The notes under the pieces: model-generated
Database searches by the model: none
The model's input: only the letters and a program-made list of their open reading frames with translations
What the model was told of the DNA's origin: nothing
Program-made: the position numbers and the translations under genes
Source of the DNA: Nitratireductor mangrovi
Lineage (GTDB): Bacteria; Pseudomonadota; Alphaproteobacteria; Rhizobiales; Rhizobiaceae
Reading direction: 5' to 3'
Length of the DNA stretch: 64,000 nucleotides
NCBI RefSeq assembly: GCF_007922615.2
Contig: NZ_CP042301.2
Coordinates: forward strand, 868,001-932,000
In this document: positions 53,201 to 62,610 of the stretch, in pieces
Numbering within the stretch: position 1 is the stretch's first letter
How the letters are laid out: each line of letters starts with the position of its first letter

Positions 53201-53321
53201 TGTAGTAGGAAACTCGGTTGGCATAAAACTTTCGCCCATCCGCCATTTGCCGTTGTGATTTCTGTCATCAGATGGCGCTATTGACGGTTGGAGAATAGGG
53301 GTTCGGGGACTTGTACGGCCA

Positions 53322-54194
53322 ATGACTGTCCGCGATCCGGCGCAGGTGGCGCATGAGTGGCGTTTGCGGTCTGTGAGACCCTACCGCAACGCCGTGGAGA
53401 CGTGGCGCACGATCCGGGCACGCATTGTGAAGCCTCGACCGCGCCCCGTGTCGTTTTCCTGGAAAGGTTGGCTCGCCGTCTATCTCGCGTGTGTGGTCGC
53501 AGGGCTCGTACTGCTCGACCCGCTGGTTGGCGATTTCGTCCACAACTGGCCGATCTGGCTCGCGTTGCGGGCGATTACCTTCACCGATGCGGGCAAGGGG
53601 ACGTGGTACATCGTCCCGGCACTGGCGTTTCTGATCGTCGCCAATCTGACAGATTGGCGGTCGCTGTCGAGGCGTTGGCTCATGGCCTTCTATTCGTGGA
53701 CGAGCCTTGCCTTCTTCGTGCTTTGGTGCACCGCCCTGTCGGGGCTGGCAGCCAACCTCCTGAAACTGATGATCGGCCGGGCGCGGCCCACCTTGTTCGA
53801 TGAGCTCGGTACCTACCATTTCGAGCCGTTCACGCTCGATTCTCTCTTTCGCGGTTTTCCGTCCGGCCACGCCACCGTGCTAGGCGGCGCAGCCGCGCTG
53901 CTGATGCTGCTTTTTCCGCGGTTCCGCTGGCCCATCTTGATATTCGGTGCCTGGGTCGCCTCGACACGCATCTTCGTGTCAGCGCACTACCCGGCAGATG
54001 TTATCGCCGGCTACGGATTTGGGATCGGCTTTGCCATTCTTGGCGCCGTGCTGATGTCCCGTATGGGCTTTATGTTCACCACCGGAGCGTCCGGGTTCCC
54101 CGTCAGCAAACCGACGTTTCGCCTTTTTTGGCCGTTGCGGCAGGCTGGTAGCTACCGGCTCCGCGTACGCCAGTTCGTCGCGCGTCCGGCCTGA
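53322..54194 (+). CDS. PAP2-family membrane phosphatase
   Basis: 290 residues with about six hydrophobic segments and the three PAP2 motifs: KLMIGRARPTL (KxxxxxxRP), PSGHATV, and TRIFVSAHYPAD (SRxxxxxHxxxD-type). Candidates are lipid A 1-phosphatase LpxE-like, undecaprenyl-pyrophosphate phosphatase or phosphatidic acid phosphatase. The GT2/LAB-N/GT39 genes upstream favour a lipid A or polyprenyl substrate. It follows GT39 after about 120 bases. Basic N-terminus, no signal peptide. Confidence 0.88.
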   Translation: MTVRDPAQVAHEWRLRSVRPYRNAVETWRTIRARIVKPRPRPVSFSWKGWLAVYLACVVAGLVLLDPLVGDFVHNWPIWLALRAITFTDAGKGTWYIVPALAFLIVANLTDWRSLSRRWLMAFYSWTSLAFFVLWCTALSGLAANLLKLMIGRARPTLFDELGTYHFEPFTLDSLFRGFPSGHATVLGGAAALLMLLFPRFRWPILIFGAWVASTRIFVSAHYPADVIAGYGFGIGFAILGAVLMSRMGFMFTTGASGFPVSKPTFRLFWPLRQAGSYRLRVRQFVARPA

Positions 54195-54210
54195 TTATTT
54201 CCGCCTGGCT

Positions 54211-54885
54211 TCACCTCAAGCGTTTCGGGCGCGCCTCGGCCAACTCACCGTTGAGACGTCGATCCAGATAGTCGGAGCAGTCGGCTATCAATTCGTCGGC
54301 ATGGTTGGTGAAGAAGTGATTTGCGCCTTCGAGCGTCTTTTGGGTGATGGTGATGCCCTTCTGCGTATGCAGCTTGTCGACCAGCGTTTGCACGTCCTTT
54401 GGCGGTGCGACCTTGTCGGAATCGCCATGGATGATGAGACCTGAGGACGGGCAGGGGGCCAGAAAGGAGAAGTCATAGATGTTTGGCTGCGGTGCGATCG
54501 AGATAAAGCCTTCGATCTCCGGGCGGCGCATGAGCAACTGCATGCCGATCCAGGCACCGAAGGAATAGCCGGCAATCCAGCAGTTTTTGGAATCCGGATG
54601 CAGCGACTGAACCCAGTCGAGCGCTGCGGCCGCGTCCGAAAGTTCTCCCGTGCCATGGTCGAACTGACCTTGGCTGCGCCCGATACCGCGAAAGTTGAAA
54701 CGCAGCGTCGTGAAGCCGCGCTTCTGGAACATGTAGAACAGGTCGTAGACGATCTTGTTGTTCATCGTTCCGCCGAACTGCGGGTGGGGATGAAGCACAA
54801 GCGCGATAGGCGCGTTCTTTTCCTTTGACGGCTGATAGCGACCTTCCAGACGTCCGTCCGGTCCGGCGAAAATGACTTCGGGCAT
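54211..54885 (-). CDS. Alpha/beta hydrolase (YqiA/serine aminopeptidase-like)
   Basis: 224 residues: LHPHPQFGGTMNN (oxyanion region), nucleophile elbow GYSFGAW (Ser around 108), an aspartate region HGDSDKVAPP and a histidine in GANHFF. This is the small COG2945-type family found beside many Rhizobiales genes and of unknown physiological substrate. ATG 54885 has GGAG seven bases upstream; the frame open to 55563 belongs to the antisense of the suf gene. Convergent with the PAP2 gene. Confidence 0.88.
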   Translation of the reverse strand: MPEVIFAGPDGRLEGRYQPSKEKNAPIALVLHPHPQFGGTMNNKIVYDLFYMFQKRGFTTLRFNFRGIGRSQGQFDHGTGELSDAAAALDWVQSLHPDSKNCWIAGYSFGAWIGMQLLMRRPEIEGFISIAPQPNIYDFSFLAPCPSSGLIIHGDSDKVAPPKDVQTLVDKLHTQKGITITQKTLEGANHFFTNHADELIADCSDYLDRRLNGELAEARPKRLR

Positions 54886-54977
54886 GAATACTCCACTTGC
54901 CGTCTTCGGGGGCGCTGCAGTACACCCCTTAGCGTGGGTCCGGCCTTGACGCGGGGCCGACGCCTCCATAGAAGCTA

Positions 54978-54996
54978 GTTTAGAACCGTTCCAAAC
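54978..54996. promoter_or_regulatory. Irr-box (ICE)-like palindrome upstream of the suf operon
   Basis: GTTTAGAAC (54978-54986) and GTTCCAAAC (54988-54996) form an inverted repeat with one mismatch around a central C. The core TTTAGAA-N3-TTCCAAA differs by one base from the Irr consensus TTTAGAA-N3-TTCTAAA of Rhizobiales. It is 115 bases before the first desulfurase start. Irr control of suf is known in related bacteria; binding here is inferred. Confidence 0.6.
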
Positions 54997-55110
54997 TCGG
55001 CAGGTCGCTGCCGGGTTGGCAAAGCGGGTAAATAGGACGGCTCGCGACGTGATTTCAAGGAAATTGCGCAGGAGCGGGCGGAAATCGGAAGGCAGGTCTG
55101 GCGGCACGGC

Positions 55111-56274
55111 ATGGGCAGCGAACGCGCCTATCTCGACTACAATGCCACCGCGCCGCTCTTGGGAGCGGCGCGCGAGGCGATGCTCGCCGCACTGGACGCC
55201 GGTGCGAACGCCTCGTCGGTGCACATGGAAGGCCGTGCGGCCCGTCACCTGATTGATGATGCTCGCGCTGCGGCTGCCGCTCTTGTCGGCGCGGACGCCG
55301 CCCACGTCGTTTTCACGTCGGGTGCCACGGAGGCGGCCACTACGCTGCTGACGCCGGAATGGCGCATGGGTCGCGCGCCACTGCGCATCGCGCGGCTGCT
55401 GGTTGCGGCGTCGGACCATCCTTGCCTGCTCGCGGGTGGCCGTTTCGCCTCCGAAGATGTCGAGGTGCTTCCGGTCGACGGCGACGGCTTGCTGGATCTT
55501 GCGGCGCTCGAACGTGCGCTTTCCGGCGAGGCCGGGAACGGAACGGCGCTGCTTGCGATACATATGGCCAACAACGAGACCGGCGTCATACAGCCGGTCG
55601 CCGAGATTGGCCGCATCGCCAAGGCCGCTGGCGCGCTTTTTGTCGTCGACGCGGTTCAGGCTGCGGGGCGCGTTCCGCTCGATATTTCAGCGATTTCTGC
55701 CGATTTCCTGATTCTCTCGTCGCACAAGATCGGCGGACCGAAGGGAGCCGGCGCAATCGTCGGCGCATCGGAGCTCTTGATGCCCGCGCCGCTGGTACGC
55801 GGCGGCGGCCAGGAGAAGGGCCATCGGGCCGGCACCGAGAATGTGCCTGCGATCGCCGGCTTTGGTGCCGCGGCACGCGAGGCGCTCGCCGCGTTGGGGC
55901 ACATTCAGGCCATTGAGGTACTGCGTGACGAGATCGAGCGTTCGGTACGAGAGGCCGCGCCCGGAGCCGTCTTTTACGGAGATGGCGCGCTACGCCTTGC
56001 CAACACCAGCTTCTTTTCGCTTCCTGGCGTCAAGGCCGAGACGGCGCAGATTGCGTTCGACCTGGCGGGCGTTGCGCTCTCGGCGGGGTCGGCCTGCTCG
56101 TCGGGCAGGGTTGGCCCCAGTCATGTGCTTGCGGCCATGGGCCACGGCAGCGAGGCCACCGCGCTCAGGGTTTCGATCGGGGTTGCCACCACGCGGTCCG
56201 ACATCGACCGGTTCAGTGCAGCGCTCGGCAAATTCGTCGCGCGCGGTGCAGGCCAAGAGCACCGCGCTGCCTGA
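55111..56274 (+). CDS. Class I cysteine desulfurase (NifS/IscS-like) heading the suf operon
   Basis: 387 residues of the aminotransferase V fold: LDYNATAPL, THMANNETG-like IHMANNETGVIQPV, the PLP lysine in SSHKIGGPKGAGA and a long flexible catalytic loop with cysteine in SAGSACSSGRVGPS. The loop type is that of group I desulfurases (IscS/NifS) rather than SufS, which occurs later in this operon. It would deliver persulfide sulfur for cluster assembly or thiolation. The ATG at 55111 has no good ribosome site. The Irr-like box is upstream and sufB follows after a 170-base structured spacer. Confidence 0.93.
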   Translation: MGSERAYLDYNATAPLLGAAREAMLAALDAGANASSVHMEGRAARHLIDDARAAAAALVGADAAHVVFTSGATEAATTLLTPEWRMGRAPLRIARLLVAASDHPCLLAGGRFASEDVEVLPVDGDGLLDLAALERALSGEAGNGTALLAIHMANNETGVIQPVAEIGRIAKAAGALFVVDAVQAAGRVPLDISAISADFLILSSHKIGGPKGAGAIVGASELLMPAPLVRGGGQEKGHRAGTENVPAIAGFGAAAREALAALGHIQAIEVLRDEIERSVREAAPGAVFYGDGALRLANTSFFSLPGVKAETAQIAFDLAGVALSAGSACSSGRVGPSHVLAAMGHGSEATALRVSIGVATTRSDIDRFSAALGKFVARGAGQEHRAA

Positions 56275-56427
56275 TATCCGGAAAACTCTTCCGGATAAGT
56301 CAGGAAAAATGCCGAGCGGACCCGGATCGGTCCGCAAACCGGATGAATTTCCGGTCGCGGCGCACTACATGAGGCATACGCCGCGAGCGGTGCCATAGTT
56401 TGAAGACTGCCGGGCCTTGAACCCGGC
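56275..56427 (+). other. Four consecutive hairpins between the first desulfurase gene and sufB
   Basis: Directly after the TGA comes TATCCGGAA-N5-TTCCGGATA (56275-56297), then GCGGACC-N6-GGTCCGC (56316-56335), CCGGA-N6-TCCGG (56339-56354) and GCCGGG-N7-CCCGGC (56409-56427). The sufB ribosome site GAGGATGGAG follows at once. There is no T-run, so none is a plain terminator. The spacer may tune stability, processing or translation of the sufB part of the mRNA (inference). Confidence 0.55.
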
Positions 56428-56444
56428 GAGGATGGAGAACGCTG

Positions 56445-57965
56445 ATGCCTGCTGTGCAGGAAACGATCGAGCAGGTCCGCAAGATCGACGTGGACCAGTA
56501 CAAATATGGTTTCGAGACGCTCATCGAGACCGACAAGGCCCCCAAGGGACTGAACGAAGACATCATCCGGTTGATCTCGGCCAAGAAGGACGAGCCGGAA
56601 TGGATGCTCGAATGGCGGCTGGAGGCCTTCCGGCGCTGGCAGACCATGGTCGAGCCGAAATGGGCGCGTGTTTCCTACCCCGAGATCGATTTCCAGGACA
56701 TTCATTACTACGCGGCGCCGAAGAGCCAGGCCGGCCCGAAGTCGCTCGACGAGGTCGACCCGGAACTGCTGCGAACCTACGAAAAGCTCGGCATCCCGCT
56801 GAAGGAGCAGGAGATACTGGCCGGCGTACGCAAGCAGGGTGAACCGTCCGAGCTCGATGCCGTGAATGGCAACGGCAATGGCGCGCGCCAGGTCGCCGTC
56901 GACGCAGTGTTCGACTCCGTTTCGGTGGTCACCACCTTCAAGAAGGAACTGGCCGCCGCCGGCGTCATCTTCTGCTCGATCTCGGAGGCGATCCGGGAGT
57001 ATCCGGACCTGGTGAAGAAATACCTCGGTTCAGTGGTGCCGACGAGCGACAACTATTTCGCCACGCTCAACACCGCGGTCTTCACCGACGGCTCGTTCGT
57101 CTACGTGCCCAAGGGCGTCCGGTGCCCGATGGAGTTGTCGACCTATTTCCGCATCAACGAGAAGAACACCGGCCAGTTCGAACGCACGCTCATCATTGCC
57201 GAGGAGGGCGCCTACGTCTCCTATCTCGAGGGCTGCACCGCGCCGCAGCGCGACGAGAACCAGTTGCACGCCGCCGTGGTCGAACTGATCGCGCTCGACG
57301 ACGCCGAGATCAAATATTCGACCGTGCAGAACTGGTATCCGGGCGACAAGGACGGCAAGGGCGGCATCTACAACTTCGTCACCAAGCGTGGTGACTGTCG
57401 CGGCAGGAACTCCAAGATTTCCTGGACCCAGGTCGAGACTGGTTCGGCGATCACGTGGAAATACCCGTCCTGCATCCTGCGCGGCGACAACTCGCAGGGC
57501 GAGTTCTACTCGATCGCGGTCTCCAACGGCCACCAGCAGATCGATTCCGGCACCAAGATGCTGCATCTGGGCAAGAACACGGTCTCGCGCATCATCTCCA
57601 AGGGCATCTCGGCCGGCAATTCCAACAACACGTATCGCGGTCAGGTCTCGGTGCATCGCAAGGCGGTGAACGCGCGCAACTTCACCAATTGCGATTCGCT
57701 TCTGATCGGCGATCGCTGCGGCGCCCACACTGTGCCCTATATCGAGGCCAAGAACGCCACCGCCAAGCTGGAGCACGAGGCCACCACCTCGAAGATTTCC
57801 GAGGATCAGCTGTTCTACGTCATGCAGCGCGGCATCCCGGAGGAGGAGGCAATCGCACTGATCGTCAACGGCTTCGTCAAGGAGGTCATCCAGGAACTGC
57901 CGATGGAGTTTGCCGTCGAGGCGCAGAAGCTGATCGGCATCTCGCTGGAAGGAAGCGTCGGCTGA
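56445..57965 (+). CDS. sufB: Fe-S cluster assembly scaffold protein SufB
   Basis: 506 residues, SufB family: helical N-terminus ([26 protein letters not shown]), right-handed beta-helix core and C-terminal helical part with [20 protein letters not shown]. It forms SufBC2D, on which Fe-S clusters are built. A strong ribosome site (GGATGGAG) precedes ATG. Followed by sufC after a 60-base gap. Confidence 0.97.
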   Translation: MPAVQETIEQVRKIDVDQYKYGFETLIETDKAPKGLNEDIIRLISAKKDEPEWMLEWRLEAFRRWQTMVEPKWARVSYPEIDFQDIHYYAAPKSQAGPKSLDEVDPELLRTYEKLGIPLKEQEILAGVRKQGEPSELDAVNGNGNGARQVAVDAVFDSVSVVTTFKKELAAAGVIFCSISEAIREYPDLVKKYLGSVVPTSDNYFATLNTAVFTDGSFVYVPKGVRCPMELSTYFRINEKNTGQFERTLIIAEEGAYVSYLEGCTAPQRDENQLHAAVVELIALDDAEIKYSTVQNWYPGDKDGKGGIYNFVTKRGDCRGRNSKISWTQVETGSAITWKYPSCILRGDNSQGEFYSIAVSNGHQQIDSGTKMLHLGKNTVSRIISKGISAGNSNNTYRGQVSVHRKAVNARNFTNCDSLLIGDRCGAHTVPYIEAKNATAKLEHEATTSKISEDQLFYVMQRGIPEEEAIALIVNGFVKEVIQELPMEFAVEAQKLIGISLEGSVG

Positions 57966-58025
57966 CGGCGGCGCGCCATTCACCGCTCAGCGCGATGCAC
58001 GAACACATATTTCGGAACGAGAAAA

Positions 58026-58781
58026 ATGCTTGAGATCAAGAACCTTCACGCCCGCGTCGCCGAGACCGGTACCGAGATCATCCGCGGGCTCGACCTGAAG
58101 GTCGCCGCGGGCGAGGTCGCCGCGATCATGGGCCCCAACGGTTCGGGCAAATCGACGCTGTCCTACATCCTCGCGGGTCGCGAGGACTACGAGGTGACCG
58201 AGGGCGATATCCGCTACAACGGAGAGTCGATCCTTGAGATGGACCCGGCCGAGCGTGCCGCCAGCGGTGTCTTCCTCGCCTTCCAGTACCCGATGGAGAT
58301 ACCGGGCGTGGCGACGATGGAGTTCCTCAAGGTGGCGATCAACGCGCAGCGCCGCGCCCGCGGCGAGGCCGAACTCAAGATTCCTGATCTGCTCAAGAAG
58401 GTGAAGGACGCCGCTGGCAAGCTCGACATGGACATGGCGATGCTGAAGCGGCCGCTCAATGTCGGCTTTTCCGGCGGCGAGAAGAAGCGCGCCGAGATCT
58501 TGCAGATGATGCTTCTGGAGCCCAGGCTGTGCGTGCTCGACGAGACCGATTCCGGCCTCGACATCGACGCTTTGAAGATCGTTGCCGACGGCGTCAACGC
58601 GCTGCGCTCGCCCGATCGGGCCATGGTCGTCATCACCCACTACCAGCGCCTGCTTGACCATATCGTTCCTGACACAGTGCACGTCCTGTCCCGCGGCCGT
58701 GTCGTGAAGTCGGGCGACAAGTCACTGGCGCTCGAACTTGAAAAGAGCGGTTACGCCGGCCTGGTCGGCGAGGCCGCCTAG
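58026..58781 (+). CDS. sufC: Fe-S cluster assembly ATPase SufC
   Basis: 251 residues, an ABC-type ATPase: Walker A GPNGSGKST, ABC signature FSGGEKKRAE, Walker B with LCVLDETDSGLDID and the switch histidine in VITHYQ. It powers conformational change of SufB/SufD during cluster assembly in the cytosol. The stop TAG is directly followed by sufD's candidate GTG and then ATG. Confidence 0.97.
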   Translation: MLEIKNLHARVAETGTEIIRGLDLKVAAGEVAAIMGPNGSGKSTLSYILAGREDYEVTEGDIRYNGESILEMDPAERAASGVFLAFQYPMEIPGVATMEFLKVAINAQRRARGEAELKIPDLLKKVKDAAGKLDMDMAMLKRPLNVGFSGGEKKRAEILQMMLLEPRLCVLDETDSGLDIDALKIVADGVNALRSPDRAMVVITHYQRLLDHIVPDTVHVLSRGRVVKSGDKSLALELEKSGYAGLVGEAA

Positions 58782-58790
58782 GTGACAGCG

Positions 58791-60056
58791 ATGAACGTTC
58801 ATGCATCCCCGCAACTGACTGCGGCCGAACAGGCGCTGATCGATAGCTATAGTCAGCGCTTCTCGGATCTGCCCGGCGACCCCGCCGTCATCGTCAAGCG
58901 TGACGAGGCGGTGGAAACGCTGAAGGCCGGCCTGCCGACCCGCCGGATCGAAGCGTGGCATTACACCGATCTCCGGCGACTGCTCGGCGCGGTGCCCGCC
59001 TACGATGCGACGAAGCAGGCCGAAGAGCGCCTGCCGCTGCTCGAGGGTTCGGTCGTGCTGCCCGTGCTTGGCGGCGTGGCGTCGCCGTCACCCACGGTCG
59101 ACGGCGTCAAGGTTTCGCGCCTGTCCGGCCGGCTGACCGACGGCAGCCTGGCGCCACTGCTCGGCTGCACGGATCGTTACGACACGATCGGCGCGCTCAA
59201 CACCGCCTTCGTCGCCGACGGATACGCGCTCGACATCGAGCCCGACGCGAGGCCAGACAAGCCGATCGAATTCCAGAATGTCCATGCCGGCGGCCAGGCT
59301 CATGTGCGCTTCACCGCGCGCGCCGGTAAGGGGGCACGCGCTACGATCGTCGAACGCCAGGTCGGCGATGGCCAGGCGCTGGTTTCGGCGGTGAGCCATA
59401 TCACGGTCGAGGATGAGGCCGACCTCACCTGGATTATCCTCCAGGACCAGGCCGAAGATGTCGCGCATTTTGGCCAGACCAACATCGAGCTCGGCCGGAA
59501 TGCCAGGCTGACGCTGTTCGTGATGAACGCGGGTGGCAGGCTGGTGCGCCAGGAGGTGCGTGTTGTGGTGGCCGGGGAAGGGGCAGACTTCCAGTTGCGC
59601 GGGGTGAACCTGCTGTCGGGCGATGCCCATACGGACGTTACCATGGTGCTCGACCACACCGCGCCCGGCACCGTTTCGACCGAGGTGATCCGCAACGTTG
59701 TGACGGGCAAGGCAAAGGGCGTCTTCCAGGGCCAGATCCGCGTCGCGCGCGAGGCGCAGAAGACCGATGCGAAAATGGCCTGCAACACGCTGCTCCTGAC
59801 CGATGAGGGCGAGTTCTCTGCCAAGCCGGAGTTGGAGATTTTCGCCGATGACGTTGCTTGCGGCCACGGCGCTACGGTGACGGAGATCGATCACGGGCAC
59901 CTCTTTTACCTCATGGCACGCGGTATCGATGAAAAGACCGCGCGCGGGCTGCTGGTCAGGGCGTTCGTGGCCGAGGTGATCGAGGAACTCGACGATGAGG
60001 CGATCGTGGAGGCACTGGAAGCCAGGCTCAACGCCTGGTTCGACACGCACGGATGA
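58791..60056 (+). CDS. sufD: Fe-S cluster assembly protein SufD
   Basis: 421 residues. N-terminal helical part with TRRIEAWHYTDLRRLL, then the beta-helix shared with SufB, ending RGIDEKTARGLLVRAFVAEVIEEL and containing DDVACGHGATV with the conserved Cys-Gly-His. It pairs with SufB and SufC. ATG 58791 is favoured because AGGTG stands six bases before it; the GTG at 58782, touching the sufC stop, would add three residues. Confidence 0.96.
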   Translation: MNVHASPQLTAAEQALIDSYSQRFSDLPGDPAVIVKRDEAVETLKAGLPTRRIEAWHYTDLRRLLGAVPAYDATKQAEERLPLLEGSVVLPVLGGVASPSPTVDGVKVSRLSGRLTDGSLAPLLGCTDRYDTIGALNTAFVADGYALDIEPDARPDKPIEFQNVHAGGQAHVRFTARAGKGARATIVERQVGDGQALVSAVSHITVEDEADLTWIILQDQAEDVAHFGQTNIELGRNARLTLFVMNAGGRLVRQEVRVVVAGEGADFQLRGVNLLSGDAHTDVTMVLDHTAPGTVSTEVIRNVVTGKAKGVFQGQIRVAREAQKTDAKMACNTLLLTDEGEFSAKPELEIFADDVACGHGATVTEIDHGHLFYLMARGIDEKTARGLLVRAFVAEVIEELDDEAIVEALEARLNAWFDTHG

Positions 60057-60107
60057 GTTTGCCGGCCGTGCTACGGCGCGGCAGGTGAGGGAGCGTCAGT
60101 TCCCGGG

Positions 60108-61364
60108 ATGAAAGGCAGCAAGGTGGACCAGAAAGTCGAAACCGCGTCCTACGACGTCGAGGCGATCCGCCGCGACTTCCCCATCCTGGCGCGTGAAGTC
60201 TATGGCAAGCCGCTTGTTTATCTCGACAACGGCGCCTCGGCCCAGAAGCCGCGGGCCGTCCTCAATGCCGTCGCACAGGCCTATGGCAATGAATACGCCA
60301 ACGTGCACCGCGGCCTGCACTTTCTCTCCAACGCAGCCACCGACGCCTACGAGAAGTCACGGGAGACGGTCAGGCGGTTCATCAATGCCGCCAGCGTCGA
60401 CGAGATCGTTTTCACCAAGAACGCCACCGAGGCGATCAATACCATCGCCTATGGCTGGGGCATGCCGCACATCGGCGAGGGCGACGAGATTGTACTCTCC
60501 GTCATGGAGCACCACTCCAACATCGTGCCGTGGCATTTCATCCGCGAGCGCCAGGGCGCCAGGCTCGTCTGGATTCCGGTCGATGACGAGGGCGTGCTGC
60601 ATCTCGATGAGTTCGAGAAGTGCCTGACCGAGCGCACCAAGCTGGTGGCCATCACCCACATGTCCAACGTACTCGGCACGATCTCGCCGATCCGGGAGAT
60701 TTGCCGCATCGCGCATGAACGCGGCATCAAGGTGCTGGTCGACGGCAGTCAGGCCGCCGTCCACCTGCCCGTCGATGTCCGGGAACTTGGCTGCGACTTC
60801 TATGTCTTCACGGGCCACAAGCTCTACGGACCGTCCGGGATCGGCGTTCTTTACGGGCGCATGGACGCCCTGGAAGAGACGCGGCCTTTCCAGGGCGGCG
60901 GCGAGATGATCGAGGATGTTTCCATCGAGGGCGTCACCTACAATCATCCGCCGCACCGCTTCGAGGCCGGCACGCCGCCCATCGTGCAGGCGATCGGGCT
61001 TGGTGCGGCGCTCGACTATGTTGACGGGATCGGGCGCGACAAGATCGCCGCCTACGAAGGCGAACTGCGCGATTACGCCAACGAACGGCTGCGCGGGATC
61101 AATTCTCTGCGCATTTTCGGCAACGCACCCGACAAGGGGTCGATTATCTCCTTCGAGCTTGAAGGCATCCACGCTCACGACGTCTCGATGGTCATCGACC
61201 GGTCCGGAGTGGCGGTGCGCGCCGGCACCCATTGCGCTCAACCGCTCTTGAAGCGCTTCGGCGTAACCTCCACATGCCGGGCATCTTTCGGTATGTATAA
61301 TACCAAGGCAGAGGTCGACGCGCTGGCCGAGGCGCTCGAAAAGGCACGGACGTTCTTCGGATGA
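60108..61364 (+). CDS. sufS: SufS-type (group II) cysteine desulfurase
   Basis: 418 residues: VYLDNGASAQKP, FTKNATEAINTIAYGWG, THMSNVLGT, the PLP lysine in FTGHKLYGPSG and the catalytic cysteine in RAGTHCAQPLL (short loop). It mobilises sulfur from cysteine to the SufBCD scaffold; a SufE or SufU partner is not in the window. ATG 60108 is used; a GTG five codons later with AAAGG upstream is an alternative. Its TGA overlaps the next ATG (ATGA). Confidence 0.96.
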   Translation: MKGSKVDQKVETASYDVEAIRRDFPILAREVYGKPLVYLDNGASAQKPRAVLNAVAQAYGNEYANVHRGLHFLSNAATDAYEKSRETVRRFINAASVDEIVFTKNATEAINTIAYGWGMPHIGEGDEIVLSVMEHHSNIVPWHFIRERQGARLVWIPVDDEGVLHLDEFEKCLTERTKLVAITHMSNVLGTISPIREICRIAHERGIKVLVDGSQAAVHLPVDVRELGCDFYVFTGHKLYGPSGIGVLYGRMDALEETRPFQGGGEMIEDVSIEGVTYNHPPHRFEAGTPPIVQAIGLGAALDYVDGIGRDKIAAYEGELRDYANERLRGINSLRIFGNAPDKGSIISFELEGIHAHDVSMVIDRSGVAVRAGTHCAQPLLKRFGVTSTCRASFGMYNTKAEVDALAEALEKARTFFG

Positions 61365-61747
61365 ACGAGATGACGCAAGAGACCGAGACGACGAACACGG
61401 AAGCGGCCCCCGCGCCCACCGCGGCGATTCCGCAGGAGGAACTGGCGCGGCTGACCGACGACATCGTCGGTGCGCTCAAGACTGTCTACGATCCGGAAAT
61501 TCCGGCCGATATCTACGAACTTGGCCTGATCTACAAGATCGATATCGAGGATGACCGGTCCGTCAAGATCGACATGACGCTGACGGCTCCAGGTTGCCCG
61601 GTAGCCGGCGAGATGCCGGGCTGGGTGGAGAACGCCGTCGGCGCCGTCGAGGGCGTTTCCGGGGTCGACGTCGCGATGGTTTTCGACCCGCCCTGGACGC
61701 CGGACCGCATGTCTGAGGAAGCGCAGGTCGCTGTCGGCTGGTATTGA
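61361..61747 (+). CDS. sufT: SUF system protein SufT (MIP18/DUF59 family)
   Basis: 128 residues. An N-terminal low-complexity Thr/Ala/Pro-rich tail precedes the MIP18 domain: VYDPEIPADIYELGLIY and the motif APGCPVAGEMPGW with the reactive cysteine. SufT helps mature or transfer Fe-S clusters. The four-base overlap with sufS shows translational coupling. sufA follows after about 90 bases. Confidence 0.95.
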   Translation: MNEMTQETETTNTEAAPAPTAAIPQEELARLTDDIVGALKTVYDPEIPADIYELGLIYKIDIEDDRSVKIDMTLTAPGCPVAGEMPGWVENAVGAVEGVSGVDVAMVFDPPWTPDRMSEEAQVAVGWY

Positions 61748-61838
61748 ACGACGGGTTGCGCGCAAGCCGAATCTTCACCATCTTTAGCGCATGATCGTCA
61801 TTCCGCCGGCCTTTAACCGGCGTGCAATGGAGAAGGGT

Positions 61839-62219
61839 ATGGGCAGATTTCAGGTCATATCGATAACGGATGAGGCGGCCCGCCGCGTCCGCGATATCGT
61901 GGCCGCGCGCGAGGGCGCGAACGGCATTCGTGTCGGCATCAAGAAGGGCGGCTGCGCAGGGATGGAATACACCGTCGATTTGGTGACCGAACCGGATCCG
62001 AAGGATGACCATGTCGAGCAAGAGGGCGCGCATGTCTACGTCGCGCCGGAGGCCAGCCTTTTCCTGCTCGGCACCGAAATGGGCTATGAAGTAACCAAGC
62101 TTCGCTCCGGCTTCACCTTCACCAACCCGAACCAGTCGTCGGCCTGTGGCTGCGGCGAATCGGTCGAGTTGAAGCCTGCCGATCTGAAGGCGCTGGCGGA
62201 AGCGCGGGCAGGGGCCTGA
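61839..62219 (+). CDS. sufA: Iron-sulfur cluster assembly accessory protein SufA (HesB/IscA type)
   Basis: 126 residues of A-type carriers with the three cluster-binding cysteines: GGCAGMEY and CGCGES (in SSACGCGESV). It accepts clusters from SufBCD and passes them to apoproteins. ATG 61839 is chosen because GGAGAAGGGT lies just upstream; ATGs at 61827 and 61791 are in frame but add non-homologous residues. Last gene of the suf operon. Confidence 0.96.
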   Translation: MGRFQVISITDEAARRVRDIVAAREGANGIRVGIKKGGCAGMEYTVDLVTEPDPKDDHVEQEGAHVYVAPEASLFLLGTEMGYEVTKLRSGFTFTNPNQSSACGCGESVELKPADLKALAEARAGA

Positions 62220-62286
62220 CGGGGACTGTCCCTCACTGCATTCTTTCCCGGCTGACAAGACGGGCCTTGCGCGTCATGATCGACCC

Positions 62287-62610
62287 ATGGACGACGAGCG
62301 CATCCAGGAGTTGTTTTCCGGGCTTGGCCCGGTATCGATCCGCCGCATGTTCGGCGGCAAGGGCGTTTACCACAACGGCGTCATCGTCGCGGTGCTGCTG
62401 CGCGGAGAACTGATGCTCAAGGGCGACGCGGAAGTTGCGGGCGCGTACGAGGCGGCCGGAGCGAGGCGCTGGACATATGCACACAGGCGCAATGGAAGCC
62501 TGGTCGCCATGCCCTACTGGACCGCGCCGGATGATGCTCTCGACGATCCCGACGAAATGGCGGGATGGGCGAGGCTTGCCTATCAAGCCGGGCTGCGGGC
62601 CGGCAGATGA
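62287..62610 (+). CDS. TfoX/Sxy N-terminal domain protein
   Basis: 107 residues matching the TfoX_N family (LFSGLGPVSIRRMFGGKGVYHNGVIVAVL, MPYWTAPDDALDDPDEMAGWARLAY). The domain is that of the competence regulators TfoX/Sxy, but a stand-alone N-terminal domain is common in alphaproteobacteria with no shown link to transformation. Lies about 70 bases after sufA; independent transcription is possible. Confidence 0.9.
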   Translation: MDDERIQELFSGLGPVSIRRMFGGKGVYHNGVIVAVLLRGELMLKGDAEVAGAYEAAGARRWTYAHRRNGSLVAMPYWTAPDDALDDPDEMAGWARLAYQAGLRAGR

